12,936 nucleotides of DNA, from NCBI GenBank assembly GCA_963975265.1, contig CAXBGT010000164.1, positions 1 to 12,936 of the forward strand, given 5' to 3'. Positions 1-7,039 of this stretch are shown one piece after another; position 1 is the stretch's first letter; each line of letters starts with the position of its first letter. Below the pieces are notes generated by a model. That model searched no databases. It was not told the DNA's origin and worked only from the letters and a program-made list of their open reading frames with translations. The position numbers and the translations under genes are program-made. The DNA comes from CAJXUU01 sp963975265 (GTDB lineage: Bacteria > Bacteroidota > Bacteroidia > Chitinophagales > Saprospiraceae).

Positions 1-15
1 TCAAAACTTAAAACC

Positions 16-387
16 ATGGATTTAGATGGATTAATCGCTTATACCTCACCCAAACCTGGCGTAGAAGAAACATTTCCTTTTGATGATAAGATTCTTGTTT
101 GGAAAGTGATGGAGAAAATGTTTGCGCTCTCGAATATTACTGAAGAAGTATTAAGAGTCAATCTGAAATGTGATCCAGATCGATCAATTGAATTAAGAGA
201 AGAGCATTCAGAGATTATACCTGGGTATCACATGAATAAGACACACTGGAATACAGTTATCATCGGGGAAGGTGGGTTAAAGCAATCATTAATTTTAAGT
301 CTAATTGATCATTCTTATGAGTTGGTTGTCAATTCTCTTACTAAAGCTAAGAAGGAAGAATTAGCGGAACTCCAAAAGAACATTTGA
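16..387 (+). CDS. MmcQ/YjbR family protein (DUF419)
   Basis: Encodes 123 aa, the usual length for the small single-domain MmcQ/YjbR family, a CyaY-like fold annotated as putative DNA-binding; no reaction is known. Family landmarks are in order: N-terminal PGVEETFPFD (14-23), VNLKCDPDRSIELRE (48-62), PGYHMNKTHWNTV (69-81) and a C-terminal SYELV (100-104) before a Lys/Glu-rich helix. The ATG at 16 is chosen because family members begin about a dozen residues before the PGVEE motif. The frame stays open to the window edge, so an earlier start cannot be excluded. The stop overlaps the next gene's ATG by one base (TGATG), which suggests co-transcription and coupled translation. The family call is firm; the molecular function is not known. 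Confidence 0.88.
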   Translation: MDLDGLIAYTSPKPGVEETFPFDDKILVWKVMEKMFALSNITEEVLRVNLKCDPDRSIELREEHSEIIPGYHMNKTHWNTVIIGEGGLKQSLILSLIDHSYELVVNSLTKAKKEELAELQKNI

Positions 388-1433
388 TGTCAGATAATAA
401 ATATGATTACATAATTGTTGGTCAGGGAGTAGGAGGGACCTTGTTATCTTGGTTTCTACGAGAACGAGGAAAATCGCATATAGTCATCGACAACAATCAT
501 TTTCAAGCGGCATCAAAAATTGCTGCAGGAGTAATTAATCCGATAACAGGAAGAAAATATGTAAAATCATGGCGGATAGAAGAATTACTTCCTTTTGCAC
601 TAGAAACCTATAAGGGCATCTCGGACTTTATTCAAGAAAAGATTTACCATGAAAAGTTGATCTATCGTGGTCTATATAGTGTCAAAGATGAAAATACTTG
701 GGAAACTCGAAAAGCCGATCCGATAGCTGGGCAATTCATAGTTGATAAGCCTAGTACTGAAGAATTCGATGGGAAAGTAAATGGAATATTTGCTTACGGC
801 GTTCTAAAACAAGGGATGCAAGTGCAGCTGGGTAAACTTGTAACCGGTTATAGAAAGACACTCGAAAATGATGCTGCCATCCTAAATGAAAAGTTTGAGT
901 ATGATCAACTCAAAGTCTCAGATAATGGTGTTGAATACAAAGAAATAAAAGCGTCTAAGATTATTTTTGCCGAAGGGTACCAAGCTCAGTTTAATCCATA
1001 TTTCAAACATTTAGCTTTCGAACCCGCAAAGGGGGATGTATTAATTGTGAAAATAAAGGGACGACCATTTGATAGTATTCTCAGACATAAAGTGTTTGTA
1101 GCACCTATCGATGAAGAACATTATTGGGTTGGCTCTGGATATAGATGGACCTTCGAAGATGATTCGCCGGATGAAGAGAAAGGTCAGGAGTTGAGAGATA
1201 AGCTAGATGAGATTTTGAATGTACCGTATGAGGTGGTAGATCATATTGCTGGTATCCGCCCATGCGTAAAAGGAAGGCGTCCATTTTTAGGTCGACATTC
1301 AGTTCACCAGAATCTCATAATCTTCAATGGTTTAGGAACCAAAGGAGCTTCACTTGGACCCTATTGGGCGCATCATTTGATTCAGCACCTAGAAGACGGG
1401 GCGGAGATAGATTTTGAGGTGAAGGTGTCGTGA
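387..1433 (+). CDS. FAD-dependent oxidoreductase (DAO family)
   Basis: 348-aa protein of the D-amino-acid oxidase/glycine oxidase-like superfamily. The N-terminus has the Rossmann dinucleotide motif GQGVGG (12-17) after a hydrophobic strand, then the AAGVINPITGRK segment (46-57) seen in many Bacteroidetes members. The C-terminus carries IRPCVKGRRPFLG and a second FAD-contacting FNGLGTKGASLGP motif. There is no signal peptide, so it is likely cytoplasmic. A TTG at 384 is in frame, but the ATG at 387 is preferred: it overlaps the upstream TGA (TGATG) and places the Rossmann strand at the usual distance from the N-terminus. The substrate cannot be read from the sequence; an amine or amino-acid oxidase role is a family inference only. 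Pairing with the MmcQ/YjbR gene looks like a two-gene operon. Confidence 0.88.
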   Translation: MSDNKYDYIIVGQGVGGTLLSWFLRERGKSHIVIDNNHFQAASKIAAGVINPITGRKYVKSWRIEELLPFALETYKGISDFIQEKIYHEKLIYRGLYSVKDENTWETRKADPIAGQFIVDKPSTEEFDGKVNGIFAYGVLKQGMQVQLGKLVTGYRKTLENDAAILNEKFEYDQLKVSDNGVEYKEIKASKIIFAEGYQAQFNPYFKHLAFEPAKGDVLIVKIKGRPFDSILRHKVFVAPIDEEHYWVGSGYRWTFEDDSPDEEKGQELRDKLDEILNVPYEVVDHIAGIRPCVKGRRPFLGRHSVHQNLIIFNGLGTKGASLGPYWAHHLIQHLEDGAEIDFEVKVS

Positions 1434-1764
1434 TTGTATTCGATGCTTTAGCTTCGTGGTATACATCTATATTGCACTACTTGCACATACCGCTAAATAC
1501 CGATATATAATTAGCATCTACTTGATTCCTAAAAAACATGCAGCGCAAATAGATGTGCTCCATTTACTAGATTCTTCGTAGGTTCTGTACAGCGTAGCCC
1601 AAGTGATTGATTTATCGTAAAACTAGACTAAAATTGGTGCTATGGACCTGATGATTGCGGTGGTGGAGAAGTGACGAGCACTGAGTAGATAATAGAAGAC
1701 GATCTCAATAGGAAATGCAAGGTATTTATCCTCTGAAAAATTGATTATCATATAAAGCTACAAC
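1434..1764. other. Intergenic region with no recognisable gene
   Basis: About 330 bases between the FAD oxidoreductase stop and the terminator hairpin. All frames are interrupted by frequent stops, and I recognised no protein remnant, RNA gene or promoter box on either strand. The sequence lies between convergent genes. Confidence 0.6.
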
Positions 1765-1799
1765 AAAAAGAGGCACTCGAAAATTGAGTGCCTCTTTTT
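1765..1799. terminator. Bidirectional rho-independent terminator
   Basis: A perfect 14-bp inverted repeat, AAAAAGAGGCACTC at 1765-1778 with its complement at 1786-1799, separated by 7 bases. The GC-rich core is flanked by A and T runs, so it works as a stem plus U-tract in both directions. On the minus strand it lies 22 bases past the sucC stop and clearly ends that gene; on the plus strand it can stop read-through from the FAD oxidoreductase operon. Confidence 0.93.
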
Positions 1800-1820
1800 A
1801 ATTTCTTTGTATTTCGCTTT

Positions 1821-3023
1821 TTAAGCTAATACTTGTTTTACTAAATCAGCTGCTTCTTGAAGTAAAGTAGCTGAGTGAACTTCTAATCCACTTTCGTCGA
1901 TGATCGTTTTAGCAATATCTGCATTTGTCCCTTGAAGTCTTACAATGATTGGAACTTTGATGTCACCAATGTTTTTGTAAGCATCTACAATACCTTGCGC
2001 AACTCTATCACATCTTACGATACCACCGAAAATATTGATCAAGATTGCTTTTACATTCTCATCTTTTAGTATGATTCTAAATGCTTGTTCTACTCTTGCT
2101 GCATCTGCTGTACCTCCTACGTCAAGGAAGTTAGCTGGTGATCCACCTGATAATTTGATGATATCCATTGTAGCCATCGCAAGCCCTGCACCATTCACCA
2201 TACACCCAACGTTTCCATCAAGGTTTACGAAGTTTAGGCCATAGCTTTGTGCTTCTACTTCTGTAGGATCTTCTTCATCTGTATCTCTCATCGCAGCTAA
2301 ATCTGGATGACGGAACAATGCGTTCTCATCTAAAGATACTTTACTGTCAACAGCTAATATTCTATCATCTGCTGTATGTAGACAAGGATTGATTTCAAAC
2401 AATGAAGCATCGCTTCCTAGAAATGCAGCGTATAATTTAGTGATGAACTTTGTCATCTCCTTGAATGCCTTTCCTTCTAGTCCTAGATTAAAAGCTATCT
2501 TTCTAGATTGGAACCCAAGAAGTCCCATATGCGGGTCAATATATTCCTTGTGCAATAATTCTGGTGTGTTTTCAGCAACTGCTTCGATATCCATACCGCC
2601 TTCAGTAGAATAGATAATTACATTTTGCTTTTTAGCTCTATCCATCAAGATTGAGACATAGTATTCCTTACATGCATCAAAATCAGGAGCGTAAGTATCT
2701 TCAGCAACAAGTACTTTTCTAACTAATTTTCCAGGACCTTCCATTCCTCCTGGTGTTTGTGGAGTCTTAAGCATCATACCTAGAATGTTTCCAGCATGTT
2801 CTTTCAACTCATCCATATTTTTGGCAAGTTTTACCCCACCGCCTTTTCCTCTACCACCTGCATGGATTTGGGCTTTAACAACAGCCATTTCAGAGCCTGT
2901 TTCAGCTTGAATGTCCTTGAATGCTTGAACAGCTTCTTCTATTGTATGAGCGATTTTTCCTCTTTGGATAGCTACACCGTATGAAGCCAAAAGTTCTTTT
3001 CCCTGATATTCGTGTAAATTCAT
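1821..3023 (-). CDS. sucC: Succinate-CoA ligase (ADP-forming) subunit beta
   Basis: TCA-cycle enzyme subunit that, with the alpha subunit (SucD, not in this window), interconverts succinyl-CoA and succinate with substrate-level phosphorylation. 400 aa, slightly longer than the roughly 388 aa of the E. coli protein. Starts with MNLHEYQGKELL, followed by the ATP-grasp domain with nucleotide-binding K50 and IHAGGRGKGGGVK (53-65). The metal-binding segment is SLFEINP (207-213) with AVDSK (224-228). The C-terminal ligase domain has NGAGLAMATMD (277-287), FLDVGGTA (299-306) and NIFGGIVRCD (330-339). All key motifs are intact. The gene stands apart from the S4 gene upstream by 157 bases holding a promoter-like box, and ends in a strong terminator, so it is probably a monocistronic unit. 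Confidence 0.98.
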   Translation of the reverse strand: MNLHEYQGKELLASYGVAIQRGKIAHTIEEAVQAFKDIQAETGSEMAVVKAQIHAGGRGKGGGVKLAKNMDELKEHAGNILGMMLKTPQTPGGMEGPGKLVRKVLVAEDTYAPDFDACKEYYVSILMDRAKKQNVIIYSTEGGMDIEAVAENTPELLHKEYIDPHMGLLGFQSRKIAFNLGLEGKAFKEMTKFITKLYAAFLGSDASLFEINPCLHTADDRILAVDSKVSLDENALFRHPDLAAMRDTDEEDPTEVEAQSYGLNFVNLDGNVGCMVNGAGLAMATMDIIKLSGGSPANFLDVGGTADAARVEQAFRIILKDENVKAILINIFGGIVRCDRVAQGIVDAYKNIGDIKVPIIVRLQGTNADIAKTIIDESGLEVHSATLLQEAADLVKQVLA

Positions 3024-3061
3024 ATTTGTCTTTTAAAATATCTGTTTCTTAATAGTAGATG

Positions 3062-3069
3062 CAAAAGTA
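3062..3069 (-). promoter_or_regulatory. Bacteroidetes-type -7 promoter box for sucC
   Basis: The minus strand reads TACTTTTG, matching TAnnTTTG, within a typical AAATTACTTTTGCATC context. It ends 39 bases before the sucC ATG, giving a predicted leader of about 30 bases. No convincing -33 TTTG is seen at the expected distance. The -7 match and position support the call; no transcription start data are available. Confidence 0.6.
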
Positions 3070-3180
3070 ATTTATTCTATGAAATATTTAGAATTCTCTA
3101 TATATGAATTCCTGAATATGTTAAAGTTCTGAGTAAAATATATTTACTTAGCCAGCGAATTTAATTTCGAGATTTAATTA

Positions 3181-3588
3181 TTAATCATCATCATCGTCCC
3201 ATAATTCGAAGTCTTCCTTGAAATCATCAATATTCCTTCTCTCTCGTTTTGTTGGTCTTCCAGCTCCTTTCTCTCTTCTTTCTGGTGCACCTTTCCCTAC
3301 GAACCAATCTTTATACTTGTTCAATTCATCCTCTGGAGTGAGATTTTTATAGCAAGGTTGGGCAAGAGTAGCAGATACTCTTTTATTGATAAGGGCAACT
3401 ACTTCAAAAGTAAGATTAAATCCATCTTTAAACACTTTGACATGTTCTCCAACTCTTACAAGATAGGATGGTTTTAGATTTTTATCTCCTATTTTAACTT
3501 TATTGCTTTTGCATGCATCGGTGGAAATTGACCTAGATTTAAAAATCCGGACACTCCATAGCCATTTATCTATCCTTACTTTTTCCAC
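3181..3588 (-). CDS. S4-domain RNA-binding protein, Hsp15-like
   Basis: 135-aa small basic protein with an N-terminal S4 RNA-binding fold (about 3-52): RIDKWLWSVRIFKSRS, then a K-rich strand VKIGDKNLKPS. This is the pattern of the Hsp15/HslR heat-shock group, which in E. coli binds stalled 50S subunits carrying a nascent chain. A basic patch (GAGRPTKRERR, 108-118) is followed by an acidic tail ending in five Asp. The start is GTG; the S4 motif begins within five residues, as in relatives, and no ATG fits. It overlaps the end of the PPK2 gene by 13 bases, so the two are very likely one transcript with coupled translation. The family is clear; the ribosome-rescue role is inferred from homologues. 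Confidence 0.87.
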   Translation of the reverse strand: MEKVRIDKWLWSVRIFKSRSISTDACKSNKVKIGDKNLKPSYLVRVGEHVKVFKDGFNLTFEVVALINKRVSATLAQPCYKNLTPEDELNKYKDWFVGKGAPERREKGAGRPTKRERRNIDDFKEDFELWDDDDD

Positions 3589-4334
3589 TCTTCTCTCTCT
3601 GTTTTAATTTTTGGATATTCAAGATCCATAGATTTCAAAGCTTCTAGTACTTTGCTTGCGATGAAATAATTTCGATACCATCTTTGATCAACAGGAGCAA
3701 TTATCCAAGGTACACTAGATCGGTTGATTACATCTTCATAGCACTCCATATATCTGTCCCAATGTTTTCTTTGCTCCCAATCTCCGTCTCTATGCTTGAA
3801 GTTCTTTCTTGGCGTTTCTATTCTTTCCATCAATTTTTCATGCTGTCTATCTTTCGATAAATGCATGTAAAATTTCAAAACTGTGGTATTGTTATCAAAT
3901 TGTAACAACTCCTCCCATGAATTTATTGCGTTGATTCTTTTAGTCACATGTTCTTCATCGATCCACTTATGTACTCTCTGGATCAACACATCTTCATAAT
4001 GTGATCTAATGAACACACTAACTTCTCCCTTAGCTGGTGCATGAGGGTGAACCCTCCATAAAAAATCATGAGCAAATTCTTCATCTGTAGGTTTACCATA
4101 TCCTTTGGTGCGAATGCCTGCTGGGCTACAATATTTGAAAGTTTCTCTTGTCGCTCCATCTTTTCCACTACTGTCCATTCCTTGGAAAACGACCAATAGA
4201 GAATATTTTTTCTGAGCATACATGATCGATTGTAGATCTTCGATTTCTTTCGCTATTTTCTTTGTTTCTTTTCTGATTTCTTTTTCGTTTGTTCCTTCAG
4301 GAGCTTTAGTTTCAAAGTCGGATAGTCTTATCAT
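3576..4334 (-). CDS. ppk2: Polyphosphate kinase 2 family protein (PPK2)
   Basis: 252-aa cytoplasmic P-loop kinase that uses polyphosphate to phosphorylate nucleotides. Walker A is GMDSSGKDG (52-60) after a hydrophobic strand LLVVFQ. SVFIRSHYEDV (106-116) corresponds to the Walker B/lid entrance, where relatives read FNRSHYE, so Asn is replaced by Ile here. Later come KNFKHRDGDWEQRKHWDRYMECYE and the C-terminal WIIAPVDQRWYRNYF. The SHYED form points to the class III subgroup, which can phosphorylate both AMP and ADP; the subclass is a motif-based inference. Upstream on its strand is an A-rich leader with a run of nine A, common before Bacteroidetes starts. The 3' end overlaps the S4 gene by 13 bases. 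It is divergent from the GH109-like gene. Confidence 0.92.
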   Translation of the reverse strand: MIRLSDFETKAPEGTNEKEIRKETKKIAKEIEDLQSIMYAQKKYSLLVVFQGMDSSGKDGATRETFKYCSPAGIRTKGYGKPTDEEFAHDFLWRVHPHAPAKGEVSVFIRSHYEDVLIQRVHKWIDEEHVTKRINAINSWEELLQFDNNTTVLKFYMHLSKDRQHEKLMERIETPRKNFKHRDGDWEQRKHWDRYMECYEDVINRSSVPWIIAPVDQRWYRNYFIASKVLEALKSMDLEYPKIKTEREEWKK

Positions 4335-4444
4335 ATTATCTTTTTTTTTAATCTTAATATTCGTGTGTTATGATTCTTGCTTGCTATTTTTTAGCTTTAG
4401 CTCAAATTATACTACTTATTGCCATTAACTAAACAATTCTATAC
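4335..4444. promoter_or_regulatory. Divergent promoter region of ppk2 and the GH109-like gene
   Basis: These 110 bases must hold promoters for both divergent genes. On the minus strand 4403-4411 reads TATAATTTG, a near-match to a -7 box with one extra spacer base, and a TTG lies about 22 bases further upstream. On the plus strand 4392-4399 reads TAGCTTTA, one base from TAnnTTTG and about 45 bases before the GH109-like start. Both are weak matches. Confidence 0.35.
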
Positions 4445-5797
4445 ATGCCAATCAATAGACGGAAATTCCTTCAATCATCTGCTTTAGCAGGAGCAGGTGT
4501 CGCAATCACAGGTACAGCAAATGCAACACAAATTGATCAAACAAAAGCGAATATATCAAAATCAAAGATTAACATAGGTATTATAGGTTCAGGTTTTCGT
4601 GGACAAAGTCATATTGACCTGTTACTTGGACGTAAAGATTGTGAAGTTGTGGCTATTGCTGATATCGATGATCGTATGATTGCTTCTAGTATGAAGATCT
4701 TTTCAAAGCATGGAAAAGCTAATCCAAAAGTTTTTAAGAACGGACCATATGATTATAAAAATCTACTTGCAGAGGCTAATATTGATGCAGTAATAATAGC
4801 TACACCATGGCGATGGCATTCAGAACAGGCCATAGCTGCTATGAAAGCTGGAAAATATGTAGGGACAGAAGTTTGCGGCGCATTTTCTGTGGATGAATGT
4901 TGGCAATTGGTGAATACGCAAGAAGAAACAGGAACTCACTTGTTTTTCTTAGAAAATGTTTGTTATCGAAGAGATGTCATGGCAGTTATGAATATGGTGA
5001 ATAAGGATATGTTTGGAGAATTGGTCCATTTAGAAGGCGGTTACCAGCATGATCTGAGAGCGGTAAAGTTCAATGACGGAGAAAAAGCATACGGAGGAGG
5101 TGTAGAGTTTGGTGACAAAGCATTCCATGAAGCAAAATGGAGAACCCAACATTCTGTAATGCGGAATGGAGATCTTTATCCTACTCATGGATTAGGACCT
5201 GTGTCTCAGATGATTCATATCAACAGAGGAAACAGATTCCTTTATCTGACATCAATGTCTTCTCAGGCAGTCGGACTTCATGATTATATAGTGAATCACC
5301 CAAAAGGCGGAAAGAATCATAAAAATGCTAAAGTGAAATTCAGGCTTGGTGATGTGGTGACTACAATGATAAAATGTGCCAATGGAGAATCGATTACTTT
5401 ATATCATGATACTAACCTGCCTAGACCATATTCTATAGGATTCCGAGTGCAAGGAACAAAAGGGATATGGATGGACGTGAATCAATCACTCATGATTGAG
5501 GGCAAAACTGAAGCACATAAATGGACAGCAGCAGACGAATGGCTAAAAAAGTATGATCATCCATATTGGAAAGAAAATGAACAAAAAGCTGTAGGCGCAG
5601 GACATGGAGGTATGGACTGGTTCTTGATCGATGAATTTGTTAATCACGCAAAAGAAAATAAGAGACCTCCAATTGATGTCTATGATGCTGCAGCTTGGTT
5701 AAGTATTACACCCTTGTCTGAGGAGTCTATTGCTGCAGGGAGTTCCTCTGTTGCTGTGCCAGATTTTACGCGGGGAAGATGGATAGATAGAGCGTGA
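4445..5797 (+). CDS. Gfo/Idh/MocA protein, GH109-like (alpha-N-acetylgalactosaminidase family)
   Basis: 450-aa exported protein. Twin-arginine signal NRRKFLQ (4-10), hydrophobic stretch and probable cleavage after TANA (27) indicate folded export by Tat. The Rossmann motif is GSGFRG (48-53) and binds NAD(P). The body follows the GH109 pattern almost throughout: ENVCYRRDVMAVMNMV (170-185), GGYQHDLR (198-205), YGGGVEFGD, NGDLYPTHGLGP (241-252), DTNLPRPYSIGFRVQGT and DVYDAAAWLSITPLSE. Members such as the Elizabethkingia meningoseptica enzyme (about 444 aa) cleave alpha-GalNAc through an NAD+-dependent oxidation-elimination mechanism, and the Tyr and His of GGYQHD and YPTH lie at the active site in that family. 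Exact substrate and true hydrolase activity are inferred. Tat export fits a protein that must carry its NAD. It stands alone, with no SusC/SusD or sulfatase beside it. Confidence 0.92.
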   Translation: MPINRRKFLQSSALAGAGVAITGTANATQIDQTKANISKSKINIGIIGSGFRGQSHIDLLLGRKDCEVVAIADIDDRMIASSMKIFSKHGKANPKVFKNGPYDYKNLLAEANIDAVIIATPWRWHSEQAIAAMKAGKYVGTEVCGAFSVDECWQLVNTQEETGTHLFFLENVCYRRDVMAVMNMVNKDMFGELVHLEGGYQHDLRAVKFNDGEKAYGGGVEFGDKAFHEAKWRTQHSVMRNGDLYPTHGLGPVSQMIHINRGNRFLYLTSMSSQAVGLHDYIVNHPKGGKNHKNAKVKFRLGDVVTTMIKCANGESITLYHDTNLPRPYSIGFRVQGTKGIWMDVNQSLMIEGKTEAHKWTAADEWLKKYDHPYWKENEQKAVGAGHGGMDWFLIDEFVNHAKENKRPPIDVYDAAAWLSITPLSEESIAAGSSSVAVPDFTRGRWIDRA

Positions 5798-6348
5798 TTT
5801 TGTGTCAATTATATTTGTAGATGAGTGGTGCCGGCAGTAATTTGATCATATCTCAGTAACCAGTGATTTGTGTGTAAACTTGCTCATTGACCGTTAATTT
5901 GGTAATACTATTATGTAACATAAGCAGCTTAAACTCCATTAGATCATGGATCTAGAGAGAAGTGATGTTAGATGCTAGATTGCAAATGATGAAAAATGCC
6001 TTAGTTAAGGAGTATTATGGCACACTGAATAGTCAGTAAACATAACGGTTACGCAGCTGAATAAAAAGGGGGCTATCACTCCACAAAGTTCAGTATCATA
6101 AGATACGCGATAATCTTCCTTTTAAAAGTACACTGACTGATTGGGGACAATGGAGTAATACTTGCGAATTCACTTGTTTCTTCAAAACTAGAGAAATAAT
6201 ACATATCAAATATTGAGAAAAGAGTATTATAATATGTAGGAATATGCCTCTCTGGTCCTAGACGGAAGATTTATACATTCAAATGCATCTAAAAATAATT
6301 AGCCTCCACCATTTATACAATCACTCAAACCCTTTCATGTGCACCTTC
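5798..6348. other. Long intergenic region, no gene recognised
   Basis: About 550 bases with stops in every frame and no protein remnant, tRNA or terminator that I can recognise. Visible structure: a TATATTTG box (5810-5817) resembling a -7 element just past the GH109-like stop; a palindrome TTATGTAACATAA (5911-5923); an inverted repeat TAGATC-ATG-GATCTA (5940-5954); and GTATC-ATAA-GATAC (6093-6106). Any of these could be operator sites or chance. A small RNA started by the first box is possible but unsupported. Confidence 0.5.
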
Positions 6349-6356
6349 TAAATTTG
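6349..6356 (+). promoter_or_regulatory. Bacteroidetes-type -7 promoter box for the beta-helix lipoprotein gene
   Basis: TAAATTTG matches TAnnTTTG exactly and ends 29 bases before the lipoprotein ATG, implying a leader of roughly 20-25 bases. The -33 element is not clear. The box suggests the gene's transcription signals survive although its frame is broken. Confidence 0.5.
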
Positions 6357-6385
6357 TAGTATTTCTTAACTAAAACCTATGAATC

Positions 6386-7039
6386 ATGAAGTATAAATTG
6401 TTGAAGCCAAAAACTTTAAGCTTATTGGGTGCTATTATTTGTGTTTTGCTCTTAATTTCTTGTGATAAAGATTTACAGAATATGAATAATGTTTCTTTCT
6501 CTGTAACGCTCCCAGATGATCAAAATGTAATAATGGATGAAGAAGTGGTTATCATACCAACTGTTGTTTATACAGGAAGTGATGATATTTCATATGAGTG
6601 GACTTTGATAAATAAACCGAATATCAGCACGTATACAATAACGGATTCCAAGATGGAGTCAAGCATTTTTTCTGAGAAGGTCCTTGGTTCGTATGAATTT
6701 TCACTTGCTGTAACAACCAGTGAGGGAGAAAGTAAATCTGATCAGATTATTATTTCAGTTGTGAAAGAGCCTATCTATTTGTCTGGAAAAGTGAACGAGC
6801 CCTTGACTCTCGTAGATATTTATACAGATCCCAGTTGTCCAGATTACGTGGTGTCAGGTACTTATACTGTGCAATCGGATTTGGAAATAGAACCAGGAGT
6901 GATTATAGAATTTGAGGAAGATGCAGGGATCTATGTGGTAGAAAGTGGGTCTTTGCATGCTGAAGGGAGTTTAAGTCAGCCAATAGTATTTACAGGGACC
7001 CAGAAGATAAAAGGGCATTGGAAAGGGATTCGATTCTAA
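6386..7039 (+). CDS. 5' segment: lipoprotein signal, Ig/PKD-like domain, start of repeat 1
   Basis: 217 codons before the premature TAA. A basic N-terminus and hydrophobic core lead to the lipobox LISC with lipidated Cys26. The mature start CDKD is acidic and Lys-containing, as in Bacteroidetes lipoproteins sent to the cell surface, though that destination is inferred. Residues about 37-127 look like an Ig/PKD-type sandwich (SYEWTLINKP, then GSYEFSLAVTTSEGES and a final IIISVV strand). From about 150 the first beta-helix repeat begins (DLEIEPGVIIEFEEDAGI, then GSLHAEGSLSQPIVFTG). A second ATG at 6379 is out of frame and stops after five codons. If translated alone this gives a lipoprotein lacking most of the helix. 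Confidence 0.6.
   Translation: MKYKLLKPKTLSLLGAIICVLLLISCDKDLQNMNNVSFSVTLPDDQNVIMDEEVVIIPTVVYTGSDDISYEWTLINKPNISTYTITDSKMESSIFSEKVLGSYEFSLAVTTSEGESKSDQIIISVVKEPIYLSGKVNEPLTLVDIYTDPSCPDYVVSGTYTVQSDLEIEPGVIIEFEEDAGIYVVESGSLHAEGSLSQPIVFTGTQKIKGHWKGIRF

Noticed and set aside
2035..2984. Three plus-strand open frames (2035-2244, 2389-2613, 2796-2984) opposite sucC
   Set aside because: They lie antisense to a fully conserved sucC, and their compositions are what antisense translation of that gene gives; no start signals.
3983..4219. Minus-strand frame inside the PPK2 gene
   Set aside because: It overlaps the conserved PPK2 reading frame in another phase and has no family signature.
4222..4428. 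Plus-strand hydrophobic 68-aa frame over the start of PPK2
   Set aside because: It is antisense to the PPK2 N-terminus, and its hydrophobic run comes from T-rich sequence (including a run of nine T) rather than a designed membrane helix.
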